Source of the DNA: PALSA-1296 sp038210275
Lineage (GTDB): Bacteria; Bacteroidota; Ignavibacteria; Palsa-1295
NCBI GenBank assembly: GCA_038210275.1
Contig: JBBQWV010000009.1
Span: forward strand, 1-64,000
Reading direction: 5' to 3'
Length of the DNA stretch: 64,000 bases
The translations under genes and the position numbers were made by a program. The notes beneath the pieces were generated by a model that saw only the letters and a list, made by a program, of their open reading frames with translations, searched no databases and was not told the origin of the DNA. Shown here in pieces: positions 53,308 to 63,385 of this stretch; positions within the stretch are counted from its first letter, which is position 1, and each line of letters begins with the position of its first letter.

Positions 53308-53492
53308 TATTTTTTCGTAATTTTATGTTAGCAGCGAGGAGTCAAAATTGAATCCCTCTGTAGGTACATAATTATGCAAAAGTACGGAATCTTCGGGGTA
53401 GGGTAAATGGTTTTAAGATAACGCGATAACTTTCTTCCCGTAGAAAAGTGTCTTTTTGTGGTTTTATTTTTTTAATTGTCATTAATGTAGGT

Positions 53493-55814
53493 ATGAAAAA
53501 AATTATTGTATTTTGTCTAATGCTCCCCATTATCCTGGTGTGCGTTTCAAGCGCCCATGCTCAGGTTGACGTCGTAACCGTCAAGCCTGTACATAATACC
53601 ACCAGCCAATGTGTATTCAATGTCACATTCACGAATCATAATGCTGCCGGAAAAAACATTGATGGGATTCGGCTGAGATTAACCAATACCACTTTTAATT
53701 ATCAGGACTTCAAAACCCCAGCCCATTGGTCGGGAACGATCGACGGGACAAGCACTGAGGCAAGTGCAACTTCAGATAATGGCGGCATTATTCCAAACGC
53801 ATCCCAAGGAGGATTTCTTATTGATTATATCGGCGGTAATTTTGATGACCGTGCCCAAATTAGTTGGGTAGCATTAAACAGCGGCGTAGGCATTGATTCC
53901 GGCACGTTCGAAACGATCTGCACCCAGTTTCAGGAATATTCAGCAATAGACTCTGCTTATATTATTACTGAACAAAGCGGAGCCGACCCTTGCTTTAATT
54001 TCACAGTTATTAACAAAAATTTGCAGGGAAACCAATCCATACCGATTTATTTTGTTGCATTCAAATTAAATAATCCGACAGGTGGGACCTTGCGCCCTTC
54101 AAAAGTCACTCCGGCTGCGGATTGGTTTCTTGACTCGGTAACAACCTATACAGCTTATTTCCACACAGATAATAATCCGATCCTTCCCGGAAAAGCGATC
54201 GGTGGATGGAAAGTCTGTTTAAGGGCTAACACGACAGTCAGTAAGTTTGATTTTGTCTGGTTTGCTTATGACCAACAAGACGCTTTTATTGACCGCGATA
54301 CGATCTTTAATACTTCCAATACGGCAACTGCAGCAGCGAGCGAAAGTGATAGTGTCAGCGTGAAGGCAATTAACGGATGCTTATGGGGCTTGACTCTGAA
54401 AAATTATCATGTTTCAAACACGTTGCCTCCTTCGAGTGTTGTCAAACTCACTTTAAAAAGCAAGACCGCCGGAGTAACATTTGTTTCTGCTCCGAGTGCA
54501 CCGACAAACTGGAAATCAATCGTTACGGCAGATAGTATTGTCTTTTTTGCAGATTCTGCCAATCATGGCATTGGCGGAGGAGTAATATCAAAAGGTTTTA
54601 GCTTCTCGGTCAATGGACCAACAACAACAAACTTTGATATTGGGTGGGAAACTGACCGCGCTGGCAGCCCATACCCCCCGAAAGTCACGCTGCTTAGTAC
54701 CGGTACTCTCACCCAGAAATGTACTGTTTCTGTACCTTCAGGCGATGTCGCATCCATAGGACCGGGTGCAAAGGAATGTGGTTTTAAATTGAGCGTCACC
54801 AATGCCCATAACACTAAACCCGAATCAAATCTCGCTCAGATCACGATCACTATCCCATCAGGTTCGGGCCAGATAACAGGAGATCAGGCAAGCACCTCGG
54901 GCTGGAGTTATACAAATATCTCGGCAACGCAGATAAAATTTCAATCAAGCGATGCATCGACTGAAATGAAGACCGGAGATGCACAGGACTTATCATTTAC
55001 TTTTGCTCCCAAAACACCGGGCACTGATGTTACCGCGACATGGGCAACCTACGATGATGCAAGTGTTACTGCCGGTACACCGCTTTATACAGGCACTGTT
55101 AAGATCAATTGTACACCGACTATCAACATCTGTGATACATTCGTTCAAACACAAAATCTCAGCAGTGATTCTTGTGTCAAAACCTTTACGCTAACGAATA
55201 GGGGTACTACCAATATTAGTGCTCTGTCTGTATCTGTAACCAACGGTTGGGAGATTGATACTTCAAGCACACCCACAAACTGGACCAAGCAAACAGTAGG
55301 CAAGAGTCAAGTCAATTACAGCAATACTGCAGGAGGATTAGTTGGTGGCGCTCAGGAAATTTTCAACATTAAATTTATTTCGTATTATCCCGATACCAGC
55401 CATACGCCTCCACCAGATGCCTTCGCTGTTATCGCAGTGACGACCGATAATAATTCTAATAATTGCACAAGTGTCGATACTGTGACTCCAGGATGTTTAT
55501 CCATCCCGGTTCACGTAAACACAGGTTCTGTGCATCAGTATTCCGAAGAGATTGGCGTTGCGAACTTCATGATCCAACCGAACCCAACACGTGGTTCAGC
55601 AGATATTTCCTTCGATCTCAATTCCGCGGAACGTGTGACTGTTACCGTTCTTGATATGCTCGGACATCAGATCGTAACGCTTACGAATATGCTGATGGCG
55701 CAAGGAACATACCATATTCCTTACATCATGAACGGATTGCCAAATGGCACATATTACGTGAGAATGCAAACACCTACAGGTGTGACGACAAGAAAGCTTG
55801 TTCTGACGAAATAA
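53493..55814 (+). CDS. Modular secreted protein with T9SS C-terminal domain
   Basis: The ATG at 53493 gives the signal peptide MKKIIVFCLMLPIILVCVSSAHA; the longer frame has an extra hydrophobic stretch. The protein has five related modules of 100-150 residues. Each starts with a cysteine and a 'F-LTNHN' or 'LT-KNYHVSN' strand and contains a 'P-NW' turn (APTNW, TPTNWTK). The C-terminal 90 residues (NFMIQPNPTRGSADISFDL to TTRKLVLTK) are a T9SS sorting domain. Repeats of this kind suggest an adhesin or cell-surface filament, which is inference. Confidence 0.8.
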   Translation: MKKIIVFCLMLPIILVCVSSAHAQVDVVTVKPVHNTTSQCVFNVTFTNHNAAGKNIDGIRLRLTNTTFNYQDFKTPAHWSGTIDGTSTEASATSDNGGIIPNASQGGFLIDYIGGNFDDRAQISWVALNSGVGIDSGTFETICTQFQEYSAIDSAYIITEQSGADPCFNFTVINKNLQGNQSIPIYFVAFKLNNPTGGTLRPSKVTPAADWFLDSVTTYTAYFHTDNNPILPGKAIGGWKVCLRANTTVSKFDFVWFAYDQQDAFIDRDTIFNTSNTATAAASESDSVSVKAINGCLWGLTLKNYHVSNTLPPSSVVKLTLKSKTAGVTFVSAPSAPTNWKSIVTADSIVFFADSANHGIGGGVISKGFSFSVNGPTTTNFDIGWETDRAGSPYPPKVTLLSTGTLTQKCTVSVPSGDVASIGPGAKECGFKLSVTNAHNTKPESNLAQITITIPSGSGQITGDQASTSGWSYTNISATQIKFQSSDASTEMKTGDAQDLSFTFAPKTPGTDVTATWATYDDASVTAGTPLYTGTVKINCTPTINICDTFVQTQNLSSDSCVKTFTLTNRGTTNISALSVSVTNGWEIDTSSTPTNWTKQTVGKSQVNYSNTAGGLVGGAQEIFNIKFISYYPDTSHTPPPDAFAVIAVTTDNNSNNCTSVDTVTPGCLSIPVHVNTGSVHQYSEEIGVANFMIQPNPTRGSADISFDLNSAERVTVTVLDMLGHQIVTLTNMLMAQGTYHIPYIMNGLPNGTYYVRMQTPTGVTTRKLVLTK

Positions 55815-55833
55815 CATCAGAAAATTATAGCAA

Positions 55834-55869
55834 TAAAAAAGCCCGGCAAATACTGCCGGGCTTTTTTTA
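55834..55869. terminator. Bidirectional intrinsic terminator
   Basis: The stem AGCCCGGCA-AATAC-TGCCGGGCT has A7 on its left and T7 on its right, so it serves both the plus-strand modular gene and the minus-strand TPR-like gene that converge here. Confidence 0.93.
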
Positions 55870-55906
55870 TTGAGATTACTTCTGTTTACAAGAATGTCAT
55901 TCTGAG

Positions 55907-57334
55907 TTAAGCTGCGTTCGATAAATACGCAGGGACATCTTCATCAATGAGCCTGCGGAGCAATAGACCAAAGACGGCATCCGGACTTTTTAATAGCTTC
56001 TCAATTGTCTCGGTGACGAACTCTGGAGGATTTTCATTCTGATGATCGGCACGGATGATCTCGCGTACGGAAAGAAACCACTGCACCTTATTACTGGTGG
56101 TCAGCGTAATGCCTTTTCGTTGAAGATATTTTTGGGCGCGGATGATCAAGTGATGAATAAAATCAAGATCGCCGATGAGATAGTGATACATTACTTGAAG
56201 CAGACGAATTTCAATTTCCAGATCAACGGCAAATGCGCTTCCGGTATTAAGTTGAAACGCCAATTCCAGATATTTCTTGCATTTATTCGCATCTCTGCGA
56301 AGCAAGGCAAGTTCGATGTGAAAGATCACGGCTGAAGTCGCAACCGGTGAGCCGCCACGACGAATGTGATTCTCATAACCTTCATGCAGGAGTTCTTCGG
56401 CGTTGGTGTATTTCCCCGTTATCAGATACAGTCGTACTAACCTTTCGAGATGATAGCCAAACATTCGGAATAATTCGATCCCGTACTTTTCATATTGTCG
56501 TTCATAAAGCGCAAGCGCTTCATGGAATTCCCCTTGCGACAATTTGAGATTAGCTATACGCAAAGACATCCTGATCTTTTCTTCAGCGCGCAGCAAGGCC
56601 GGCAGATTGCCTGTCAGTGAAAGCGCTTTGCGAAGATGAATTTCCTGCTTTTCCATATCCGGTTCAAGCAGCGCATAATATATAATGAAAGCGCTTTCGA
56701 GAAAATATGGCGCTAAAGGATGGTCGCTTCCTCCGAGTTCTTGTTCGAGCCGCAGAAGTTCTTCGCGAATATACTTGACTTCGTTTGGCTTTTTCTTTTT
56801 CGGATTGGAAGTAATTAATATTTCTTTAATCAGAAGTTCGCGAACCTTGATATGAAAATAATTATGTGGATGCGGCGGCTGCTCAACTGAAAGAAAACGC
56901 TGGCTGAATTCCGATAATATTTTAGGACTAAAATGCGCCAGAGTTACTGCTTGCAAGACATTCAGCGTCTGCATATAGAAGCGCTCCAATTTCAAAGGCG
57001 CCGATTTTTTCTCGAGCAATTCTTTTTCCTGCGCAAGTATCTCTTTTTTGCAATGCAAACCTAAACCGCGTGTTTGCAAGAAGATCAGAAGATATGCTCT
57101 CCCATCGGGAACAAGCACTTCGTAAGTGCGCTGCAATAAAATTGAGTGGATCGAGTAGAGATGATTGAGTGTAATGCCAAGTATCTTCGCTTCCTCTACT
57201 GGCGGAGGATGATTATTCAGCCGCTCGATGACAAGCGCCATCGCAGCTTTTTGTTTTCCTTCGAGCTTCATCTTCCGAACGCTTTCCAGCTCTTCGGGAA
57301 AAAGTGTAGCAACAAGATCTGAGAGCAGACTCAT
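55907..57334 (-). CDS. Tetratricopeptide-like helical repeat protein, unknown function
   Basis: The 475-residue protein is almost entirely alpha helical. TPR-like pairs are visible in 'FHEALALYERQYEKYGIELFRMFGYHLERLVRLYLITGKYTNAEELL' and 'ANKCKKYLELAFQLN'. It has no signal peptide. A lysine-rich loop KKKKPNEVKY separates the N-terminal third. A possible transcriptional or scaffolding role cannot be assigned. A TATATTTG element lies about 115 bases upstream (57449-57456). Confidence 0.72.
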   Translation of the reverse strand: MSLLSDLVATLFPEELESVRKMKLEGKQKAAMALVIERLNNHPPPVEEAKILGITLNHLYSIHSILLQRTYEVLVPDGRAYLLIFLQTRGLGLHCKKEILAQEKELLEKKSAPLKLERFYMQTLNVLQAVTLAHFSPKILSEFSQRFLSVEQPPHPHNYFHIKVRELLIKEILITSNPKKKKPNEVKYIREELLRLEQELGGSDHPLAPYFLESAFIIYYALLEPDMEKQEIHLRKALSLTGNLPALLRAEEKIRMSLRIANLKLSQGEFHEALALYERQYEKYGIELFRMFGYHLERLVRLYLITGKYTNAEELLHEGYENHIRRGGSPVATSAVIFHIELALLRRDANKCKKYLELAFQLNTGSAFAVDLEIEIRLLQVMYHYLIGDLDFIHHLIIRAQKYLQRKGITLTTSNKVQWFLSVREIIRADHQNENPPEFVTETIEKLLKSPDAVFGLLLRRLIDEDVPAYLSNAA

Positions 57335-57532
57335 AGGTTATTAAATAGAGTTCGACCGACATGAATCCATGTATGGTGAAACCCTGAAATTGTATCCTCG
57401 TGAAAAAACAAACAAGGAAAGCGTGGCAACTTTCCTAACTCCGTAAAACAAATATACAAAACATTTCGTAAGAAATACGGAAAATGGAGTTTTCCGATGG
57501 GAAGGATTGCCGGAAATTGACGGGAATATATA

Positions 57533-57559
57533 AAAAAAGGCTCACAGTTGTGAGCCTTT
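57533..57559 (-). terminator. Terminator of the DUF1501/DUF1800 operon
   Basis: On the minus strand AAAGGCTCACA-AC-TGTGAGCCTTT continues as a T run; it lies 19 bases past the DUF1501 stop. Confidence 0.88.
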
Positions 57560-57577
57560 GAAAGAACAGATTAATGC

Positions 57578-59266
57578 TTATTTCACCAGCATCATCGGTC
57601 GGGTCTGCGTCTTCCCACCGACATCAAGACGGCAATAGTACGTGCCACTTGGTAGGTTTCTACCGTCAAAGACGACTTTATTTTCACCTCGTCCAAAGTA
57701 GGAATCTACGACAGTCGAGATAAGCGAACCTCGTCCGTCAAATACTTCCAGACGTACTCGCCCGCCTTCGCTTAGAGTAAAACCGATTGTAGTCAAGCCA
57801 ATAAAAGGATTCGGCTGATTTTGATAGAGGGTGAATGAGGAGCTTTGTGATTGAGATACGCCACCGGTAGCAGGATTCAGAATCAAATTCTGCATCTTGC
57901 TTGCACCATTGACCGGGAATTGAAAGCCATTCGTTGCATTTTTGAAATCTGCCGTCAGTGTAAAATCAGACTTATTCAGAATCGCTTTACGAAGTGAGTC
58001 ATCAACTCCAAACCATTGCGTTAAGAGTGCGGCATATACTTGACGGAAATCAAACTCGCGCACAAGATTACCATTTGCATCCAAACTTGCCGTATCAAGC
58101 TTCGGAGTGTTTCCATATACTTCACCATTGATCTGCTTGCCAAAAAGAAACATCGGCGCGGCTGTGCCGTGATCCGAACCGTTACTGCCATTCTGGTTCA
58201 CTCGACGACCGAATTCAGAGTAGGTCATGCCGATGACATTATCGCCAAAGCCCATTGCTTCAATATCCTGTTGGAATAGTGAGACTGCATCACCGAGATA
58301 TTTGTGAAGCAATCCTTGCCCAGCCAAAATGTCTTTGCTATTCTGATTTACGTGTGTATCGAATCCGCCGAGTGTTACAAAATAGACGCGGGTTTTTAAT
58401 CCCGCATTGATGCACCATGCTACTTTCTGCAATTGCATAGCAAGTGTATTGTTCGAGGGATATGTCACGTTATTCTTTGTGGCATTCGGATGACCGATTT
58501 TATCGAATACACTCTTGAATCGTTGTCCATAAGCATCCGACTCAGAAAGAATAGATCGTACAAAACTTAACTCATGACCTGCATTCGTATCTGGTGGCGT
58601 ACCATCGGCATAATACGTAGCTTGATTATAATTGCTCGGATCATAAACTGCTGATGCCATAACAGCTCTATTACCTTGAAAGGCAAGAGTGGTTGAGTAA
58701 TCAATTGCAATCGCAAGTGGATCAGGTGAGTTCAGAGATAACGGATAATCTGCGGGTACCTGCGATTCAAGAAACCTTCCCATCCATCCAGTTGAAACGA
58801 CGATCTCTGAATCACTTGCTGAATTCCAAATATCGGTAGCCCGGAAATGTGAAAGATTGGGATCATCATAACCGACATTTTGCACAATAGCAAGTTTACC
58901 GTCTTTGAACATATTATAAAAATTCGTTCCGAGCGGTGGATTCAATGCAAGATTGCCGCGAAGTTGGTATGGGTTAAGAAGGGCTTTCTCAGCCTGAGTA
59001 ACATACCCAACGGATCCGTTTACGCTGGTACGTTTTAAATCATAGATTGGGTCTTGAAAAGGAATAACAGTATTCAAGCCGTCATTGCCACCTTGCAGAT
59101 TAATGATGACGAGAATCCTATCCGTATCGGTTTGCGAATTGAGCAGTGCATCAAGCGCAGGAGAGCGTCCAAAGGCTTTGCCGGAAAATAATCCGCCAAC
59201 GCTGAATGGGATAGCCGCAGCGGCAACGCCAAGCGGCAAGGTCTTAATAAAATCGCGACGTTTCAT
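57578..59266 (-). CDS. DUF1501 family protein with Tat signal and T9SS C-terminal domain
   Basis: The N-terminus KRRDFIKTLPLGVAAAAIPF is a twin-arginine signal. The body has the DUF1501 features: 'IINLQGGNDGLNTVIP' and 'YSEFGRRVNQNGSNGSDHGTAAPMFLFG', whose His and Asp residues recall the sulfatase/alkaline phosphatase fold. The last 85 residues (FTLYQNQPNPFIGLTTIGF to TQTRPMMLVK) are a T9SS sorting domain. Tat export first, then T9SS, is predicted. It follows the DUF1800 gene by 17 bases, a common pairing of unknown function. Confidence 0.92.
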   Translation of the reverse strand: MKRRDFIKTLPLGVAAAAIPFSVGGLFSGKAFGRSPALDALLNSQTDTDRILVIINLQGGNDGLNTVIPFQDPIYDLKRTSVNGSVGYVTQAEKALLNPYQLRGNLALNPPLGTNFYNMFKDGKLAIVQNVGYDDPNLSHFRATDIWNSASDSEIVVSTGWMGRFLESQVPADYPLSLNSPDPLAIAIDYSTTLAFQGNRAVMASAVYDPSNYNQATYYADGTPPDTNAGHELSFVRSILSESDAYGQRFKSVFDKIGHPNATKNNVTYPSNNTLAMQLQKVAWCINAGLKTRVYFVTLGGFDTHVNQNSKDILAGQGLLHKYLGDAVSLFQQDIEAMGFGDNVIGMTYSEFGRRVNQNGSNGSDHGTAAPMFLFGKQINGEVYGNTPKLDTASLDANGNLVREFDFRQVYAALLTQWFGVDDSLRKAILNKSDFTLTADFKNATNGFQFPVNGASKMQNLILNPATGGVSQSQSSSFTLYQNQPNPFIGLTTIGFTLSEGGRVRLEVFDGRGSLISTVVDSYFGRGENKVVFDGRNLPSGTYYCRLDVGGKTQTRPMMLVK

Positions 59267-59283
59267 TGATTGTTCTCCTTTTA

Positions 59284-61026
59284 TTAGCTTAGTTGGAAAT
59301 CCGCAAGTGACATTATACGTGTCAAGAGTATGTGAAGAATTGGTATTTTAATTGCATCGTTAAGCGAAGCCCATTCATACCCCGCAGGATATCCATTCTT
59401 AACAACTGTATTCAAGACGGTGTCAGACGGCACATGAGCGCAGAGATAGGTCGCCATCTCCTTTACGAAGTCATCAAAAACCCCACTAAAATTTGTTAGC
59501 TGCTTTGCCCAAGTTAAAATGTCAGGTAATAAAATTGACGGGTAAGTATTTGAAACACTATAACCATCTACTCCTCCCAGCGTAGGCAGAGTGCCTGTAT
59601 TTCCAGCAAGTGCTGCTTGAATAACATCCCTGTAAGGAAGTGTCGTCGTACTAATCCACGCATGATGTCCAGGCCAACCTTTGACATTTGGTGGATCGAG
59701 TAATACTTGCGAGCCTCCGACAGCATAATTGAAGAGCGTTCCACCGCCAAGTTCATCAATCGGAATATCGAATGTTCTAAGTAAACCGATAAGATGATCG
59801 TAAGGGGATTTGATCCCTGCTCCGATATTTGCCTCATCGAAGAAATGAGCGCTCTTGAGTAACTCTGCGAGCACAGGCTTGATCTCCCAATTGCTATTCT
59901 TGAATGTCACAGCCATTGCATCAATGATCGCTTTTTCAGAATCTCCGGAAATATCATGATAGACAAAGAATTGATACAACTTCGAGCAAATATACCAGGC
60001 AATCTGATCTCCGCGCATTTCGAACATATGGTCGAAAAGATCCTTCTCCGTGGTATTAGGTGCATTAGCCGCCTTAAGATTATATTGTCTGGGTGTAGTA
60101 TCGTAAATCATTTGCCTGCTAGCGTCATGCCTGGTCACGTCATAAAAAGCAGGAAGCACATTTGGAGCAGGAGCGCCTGAATCTACCGTCCAACCTGAAA
60201 GTGCATGCGCTACAGCTTCAACATCAGCTTGCGTGTAGTTAGGCTTCGTGACATCGTTCTTATAATATACGCCCATCGTGAATAACTCCTGGACTTCACG
60301 CGCATAATTCTCGTTCGGCGCTTGCTTGACATTTAAAATACCATCGAGATAATAAAGCATTGCCGGCATCGTCGTCACATCCGAAACCATCTTCTTAAAA
60401 TTCCCCCACGGATTCTGTCGAAAGTACGTCAGAAAGTTATACATCATCTGCGGGAAATATACTTTTTTCGCTTCGACGACGAAATGATTCATCCAGAAAA
60501 GAGTCATCTTCTCGCGAAGCATGACCTCAGGCTGATTCATCTGCACAGCCCAGTGGCTGCGAATCTTCATATTTGCAAACGAATAATCATTCATCTCAAC
60601 CGTAGAATTATTATACACTAACGGTGAAACATGAAGCCATGCCGGTGGCTGAGATTTGTCATCTGAGTAACTTGGCAGGGGTGGGATGGTAGGACGCATC
60701 GGAATGCTGTCATCAAGCAATGCATCAACAACTTGCGACGGTGTCTTGCCGCTTGCCGCTTTTATCTCAGCTTGCGTAGCTCCAAAACCTGCACGGCGAT
60801 AAAGATGATTGATCGTATGAACATCCCACTGCCCCGATGATGGTGCCCAAGGCGAAAGATCGCTCGAAAGAATTCGTTGGCGATTATTATTCAAAGGCGA
60901 AGAAAATTGCGGTGATCCTCCGGCGGCAGGCGATGAGGTGATATCCGCAGCGGATGATGATGAAGCTGCGACTGCTGTACCAGCGGCAGTAACGCCGACG
61001 GATCTTAAGAATGAGCGTCTATCCAT
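59284..61026 (-). CDS. DUF1800 family protein with Tat signal
   Basis: The N-terminus DRRSFLRSVGVTAAGTAVAA is a twin-arginine signal. Family signatures are 'HLYRRAGFGATQAEI', 'EKMTLFWMNHFVVE' and the 'ENYAREVQELFTMGVYYKN' helix, and 'AHALSGWTVDSG'. At 580 residues it has the usual length. DUF1800/DUF1501 pairs occur in many Bacteroidota and Planctomycetota, and their role is unknown. It has a clear Bacteroidota promoter upstream. Confidence 0.93.
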   Translation of the reverse strand: MDRRSFLRSVGVTAAGTAVAASSSSAADITSSPAAGGSPQFSSPLNNNRQRILSSDLSPWAPSSGQWDVHTINHLYRRAGFGATQAEIKAASGKTPSQVVDALLDDSIPMRPTIPPLPSYSDDKSQPPAWLHVSPLVYNNSTVEMNDYSFANMKIRSHWAVQMNQPEVMLREKMTLFWMNHFVVEAKKVYFPQMMYNFLTYFRQNPWGNFKKMVSDVTTMPAMLYYLDGILNVKQAPNENYAREVQELFTMGVYYKNDVTKPNYTQADVEAVAHALSGWTVDSGAPAPNVLPAFYDVTRHDASRQMIYDTTPRQYNLKAANAPNTTEKDLFDHMFEMRGDQIAWYICSKLYQFFVYHDISGDSEKAIIDAMAVTFKNSNWEIKPVLAELLKSAHFFDEANIGAGIKSPYDHLIGLLRTFDIPIDELGGGTLFNYAVGGSQVLLDPPNVKGWPGHHAWISTTTLPYRDVIQAALAGNTGTLPTLGGVDGYSVSNTYPSILLPDILTWAKQLTNFSGVFDDFVKEMATYLCAHVPSDTVLNTVVKNGYPAGYEWASLNDAIKIPILHILLTRIMSLADFQLS

Positions 61027-61123
61027 GATGTACTCTCCAAGTAAATAAAATTCTGTCCAAAATAGAACGATTCAGCCGCAGTATGGTTTCACAAAACGGA
61101 GTAGTAATCCATACTACCAGATT

Positions 61124-61155
61124 CAAAGATACGGAAATTTAAGACAGGGTTCAAA
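61124..61155 (-). promoter_or_regulatory. Bacteroidota-type promoter of the DUF1800/DUF1501 operon
   Basis: TTTG (61152-61155) and TATCTTTG (61124-61131) are separated by 20 bases, in agreement with the TTTG-N19-23-TAnnTTTG consensus. The start codon of the DUF1800 gene is about 98 bases downstream. Confidence 0.75.
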
Positions 61156-61176
61156 AGCACCAATATTCTAATTAGA

Positions 61177-62595
61177 ATGACAGGAAGTATTATCATCGGA
61201 ATTATTGCCGGAATTATCGGAATCATCATAGGCTATTTATATGCTCAAGGAAAATCAAGACTTATTGCAGGACAGAAGGAATTGCTTTCCGAGCAAGTAA
61301 AACAAAAGGAGAATGAATCTGCAATCCTGAATCAGAAACTACAGGAGCAGATAAGCCTTCGCTCTCGCTATGAAGCCGAAGCTGCAAGGATCCCTGAGCT
61401 TGAGGGGGAAAACTACGAGCTTCGTCAATTAAAAACACAACTTGCAGAATCTGAAACAGCAAGAAAAAAAGATCATGAATCGATCGATCAAAAACTTGCT
61501 CTTTTAGATGAAGCTAAACAAAAACTTACCGAGGCTTTTGGTGTCGTAAGTTCTAAGGCTCTTTCTGATAATTCGAAAGATTTTCTCACTCTCGCAAATT
61601 CTAATTTTTCTTCTCGTCAGGAACAGTTAGATGATCTTTTGAAACCAGTAAAAGAGAACCTTACAAAACTTGAAGCATTTAACCGCGAGATAGAAGAAAA
61701 AAGAATAGGCGCATATTCATCACTTGAAACTCATATTAAAAATCTGCATGAATCCGAACAATTTTTACGAGCCGAAACCTCACAACTTGTTAATGCACTA
61801 CGTCAACCGACAACTCGAGGGGCATGGGGTGAGCAACAATTACGCCGCGTTCTTGAAATGGCTGGAGTCGAAGAAAATGTTCACTTCAACGAACAAGTCG
61901 ATATGGTTATCGATAACCAAAAAAGAAGAGCTGACCTTGTTCTTCATTTAGCCGATGGCAAACATATTGTTGTAGATTCAAAAGCCCCGGTTCAAACATA
62001 TATGGATGTAGTATCTGCGACGACAAAAGAAGAACGTGATGCCCGGCTGAAAACACTGGCAAATAACATTAGGACATACGCGAAAGATCTAAACTCAATT
62101 CAATATTGGAAATATTATGATGACTCTCCGGGCATTGTTGTAATGTTTATTCCAAGTGAGTCAATACTCAATGCTGCAATGCAAGCTGATGCAACCCTTT
62201 GGGAAGAATGCACCAAGAAACGAATATTACTTGCAAGCCCAACAACACTTGTTGCAATTTTATATAGCATTGCATTTGGCTGGCGCCAGGATGCCTTTGA
62301 AAAGAATGCGAAAGAAATCAAAAATTTAGCTGAAAAGATTTATGATAGACTTTCTGTCTTTGGTAAACATTTTCACGAACTTGGGAGCCAACTTAAAAAA
62401 AGTGTCGATAAGTATAATGACTCTGTCGGTTCACTTGAAACCTCAGTCCTTCCAAGTGCCCGCGAAATGAGTAAATTAGGAATCGAAAAAGGAAAAAATA
62501 TTATTCCAGATCTTTCAGAACTTGACGCCCCAATACGAAACTTACGCACTCCGGAGCTTTTGCTTTCATTAGATAATAAAATAGAGAAGTCGTAG
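61177..62595 (+). CDS. rmuC: DNA recombination protein RmuC
   Basis: An N-terminal membrane helix (SIIIGIIAGIIGIIIGYLYA) leads into a long coiled coil (about 30-190). The RmuC domain follows with 'RGAWGEQQLRRVLEMAG', 'RRADLVLHLADGKHIVVDSKAPVQTYMD' and 'VMFIPSESILNAAMQ', which contain the predicted nuclease-fold residues. RmuC limits inversion and other repeat-mediated rearrangements. The length of 472 residues is typical. Confidence 0.94.
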   Translation: MTGSIIIGIIAGIIGIIIGYLYAQGKSRLIAGQKELLSEQVKQKENESAILNQKLQEQISLRSRYEAEAARIPELEGENYELRQLKTQLAESETARKKDHESIDQKLALLDEAKQKLTEAFGVVSSKALSDNSKDFLTLANSNFSSRQEQLDDLLKPVKENLTKLEAFNREIEEKRIGAYSSLETHIKNLHESEQFLRAETSQLVNALRQPTTRGAWGEQQLRRVLEMAGVEENVHFNEQVDMVIDNQKRRADLVLHLADGKHIVVDSKAPVQTYMDVVSATTKEERDARLKTLANNIRTYAKDLNSIQYWKYYDDSPGIVVMFIPSESILNAAMQADATLWEECTKKRILLASPTTLVAILYSIAFGWRQDAFEKNAKEIKNLAEKIYDRLSVFGKHFHELGSQLKKSVDKYNDSVGSLETSVLPSAREMSKLGIEKGKNIIPDLSELDAPIRNLRTPELLLSLDNKIEKS

Positions 62596-62601
62596 TTACG
62601 A

Positions 62602-63336
62602 TTACTCCCCGTCCTTCGGCGGCTCAGGCATTTCGAGCTTCGTTAGTATCTCTTGTATTTGCTCTGCCATTTTGTCGTTGCCTTGTTTTTTTGCAGCGGT
62701 GAGGCCGCGGTGGAAATATACTTTCGCTTCGGAGATCGCTTTTTTCTTATTGTCAAGATTTGCGCGGATTGAAAGAATTCCGGCATTAAAAAGAGCATTC
62801 AAATGATCGGGATCGTACTTTAATCCCTTGTTAATTTCAACAACAGCAGCTTTAAAATCGCCTGTTAATTGCGCGATGGTAAAGGCATAATCAACGCGGG
62901 CATCAACGTCTTCAGGATGTTTACTAAGATGAAATTCATATTCAGGTTTTGCCTTATCCCAAAACTCTGATTCGTAATAGACATTCGCCAGCATCAGATG
63001 AGCCTCGTCATTGTTCGGATCAATGGCGATCGCTCCCCGAAGTGAATCAACCATCGGCTGCAATTTCATCCGCTTCGAATACATCTGCGATGAGTCGGCA
63101 GCGCCTTGCTGCTCCTGTTTAGCATGAGGATCCTCCGCAAATTTTTCCGGTTTTATAGAAAGAAAATAAATTGCAACTCCTACAACAATTACGAGTAGGA
63201 TGATACTTATTAAAATAGGTTGGCTGATCTGTGACGCAACTTCAGGTTCATTCTTCAGACGTTCAAGAAGAATTTCTTCGATGCGGGTAGATGGTTTATT
63301 CTCGTTCGGGGACGAGTTCTGTTCTTCGGCGCTCAA
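62602..63336 (-). CDS. Membrane-anchored TPR protein
   Basis: A charged cytosolic N-terminus (about 40 residues), one membrane helix (ISIILLVIVVGVAIYFLSI, about 44-62), and three or four TPR repeats (IDPNNDEAHLMLANVYYESEFWDKAKPEYEFHLSKHPEDVDARVDYAF and following). It ends with a charged helix. The periplasmic side is likely to mediate protein contacts. It converges on rmuC with six bases between the stops. Confidence 0.88.
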   Translation of the reverse strand: MSAEEQNSSPNENKPSTRIEEILLERLKNEPEVASQISQPILISIILLVIVVGVAIYFLSIKPEKFAEDPHAKQEQQGAADSSQMYSKRMKLQPMVDSLRGAIAIDPNNDEAHLMLANVYYESEFWDKAKPEYEFHLSKHPEDVDARVDYAFTIAQLTGDFKAAVVEINKGLKYDPDHLNALFNAGILSIRANLDNKKKAISEAKVYFHRGLTAAKKQGNDKMAEQIQEILTKLEMPEPPKDGE

Positions 63337-63385
63337 TGTGTCGGAAAGGGAGATAAGATTTGATTAATCAGGTCTATGTTGGGGC

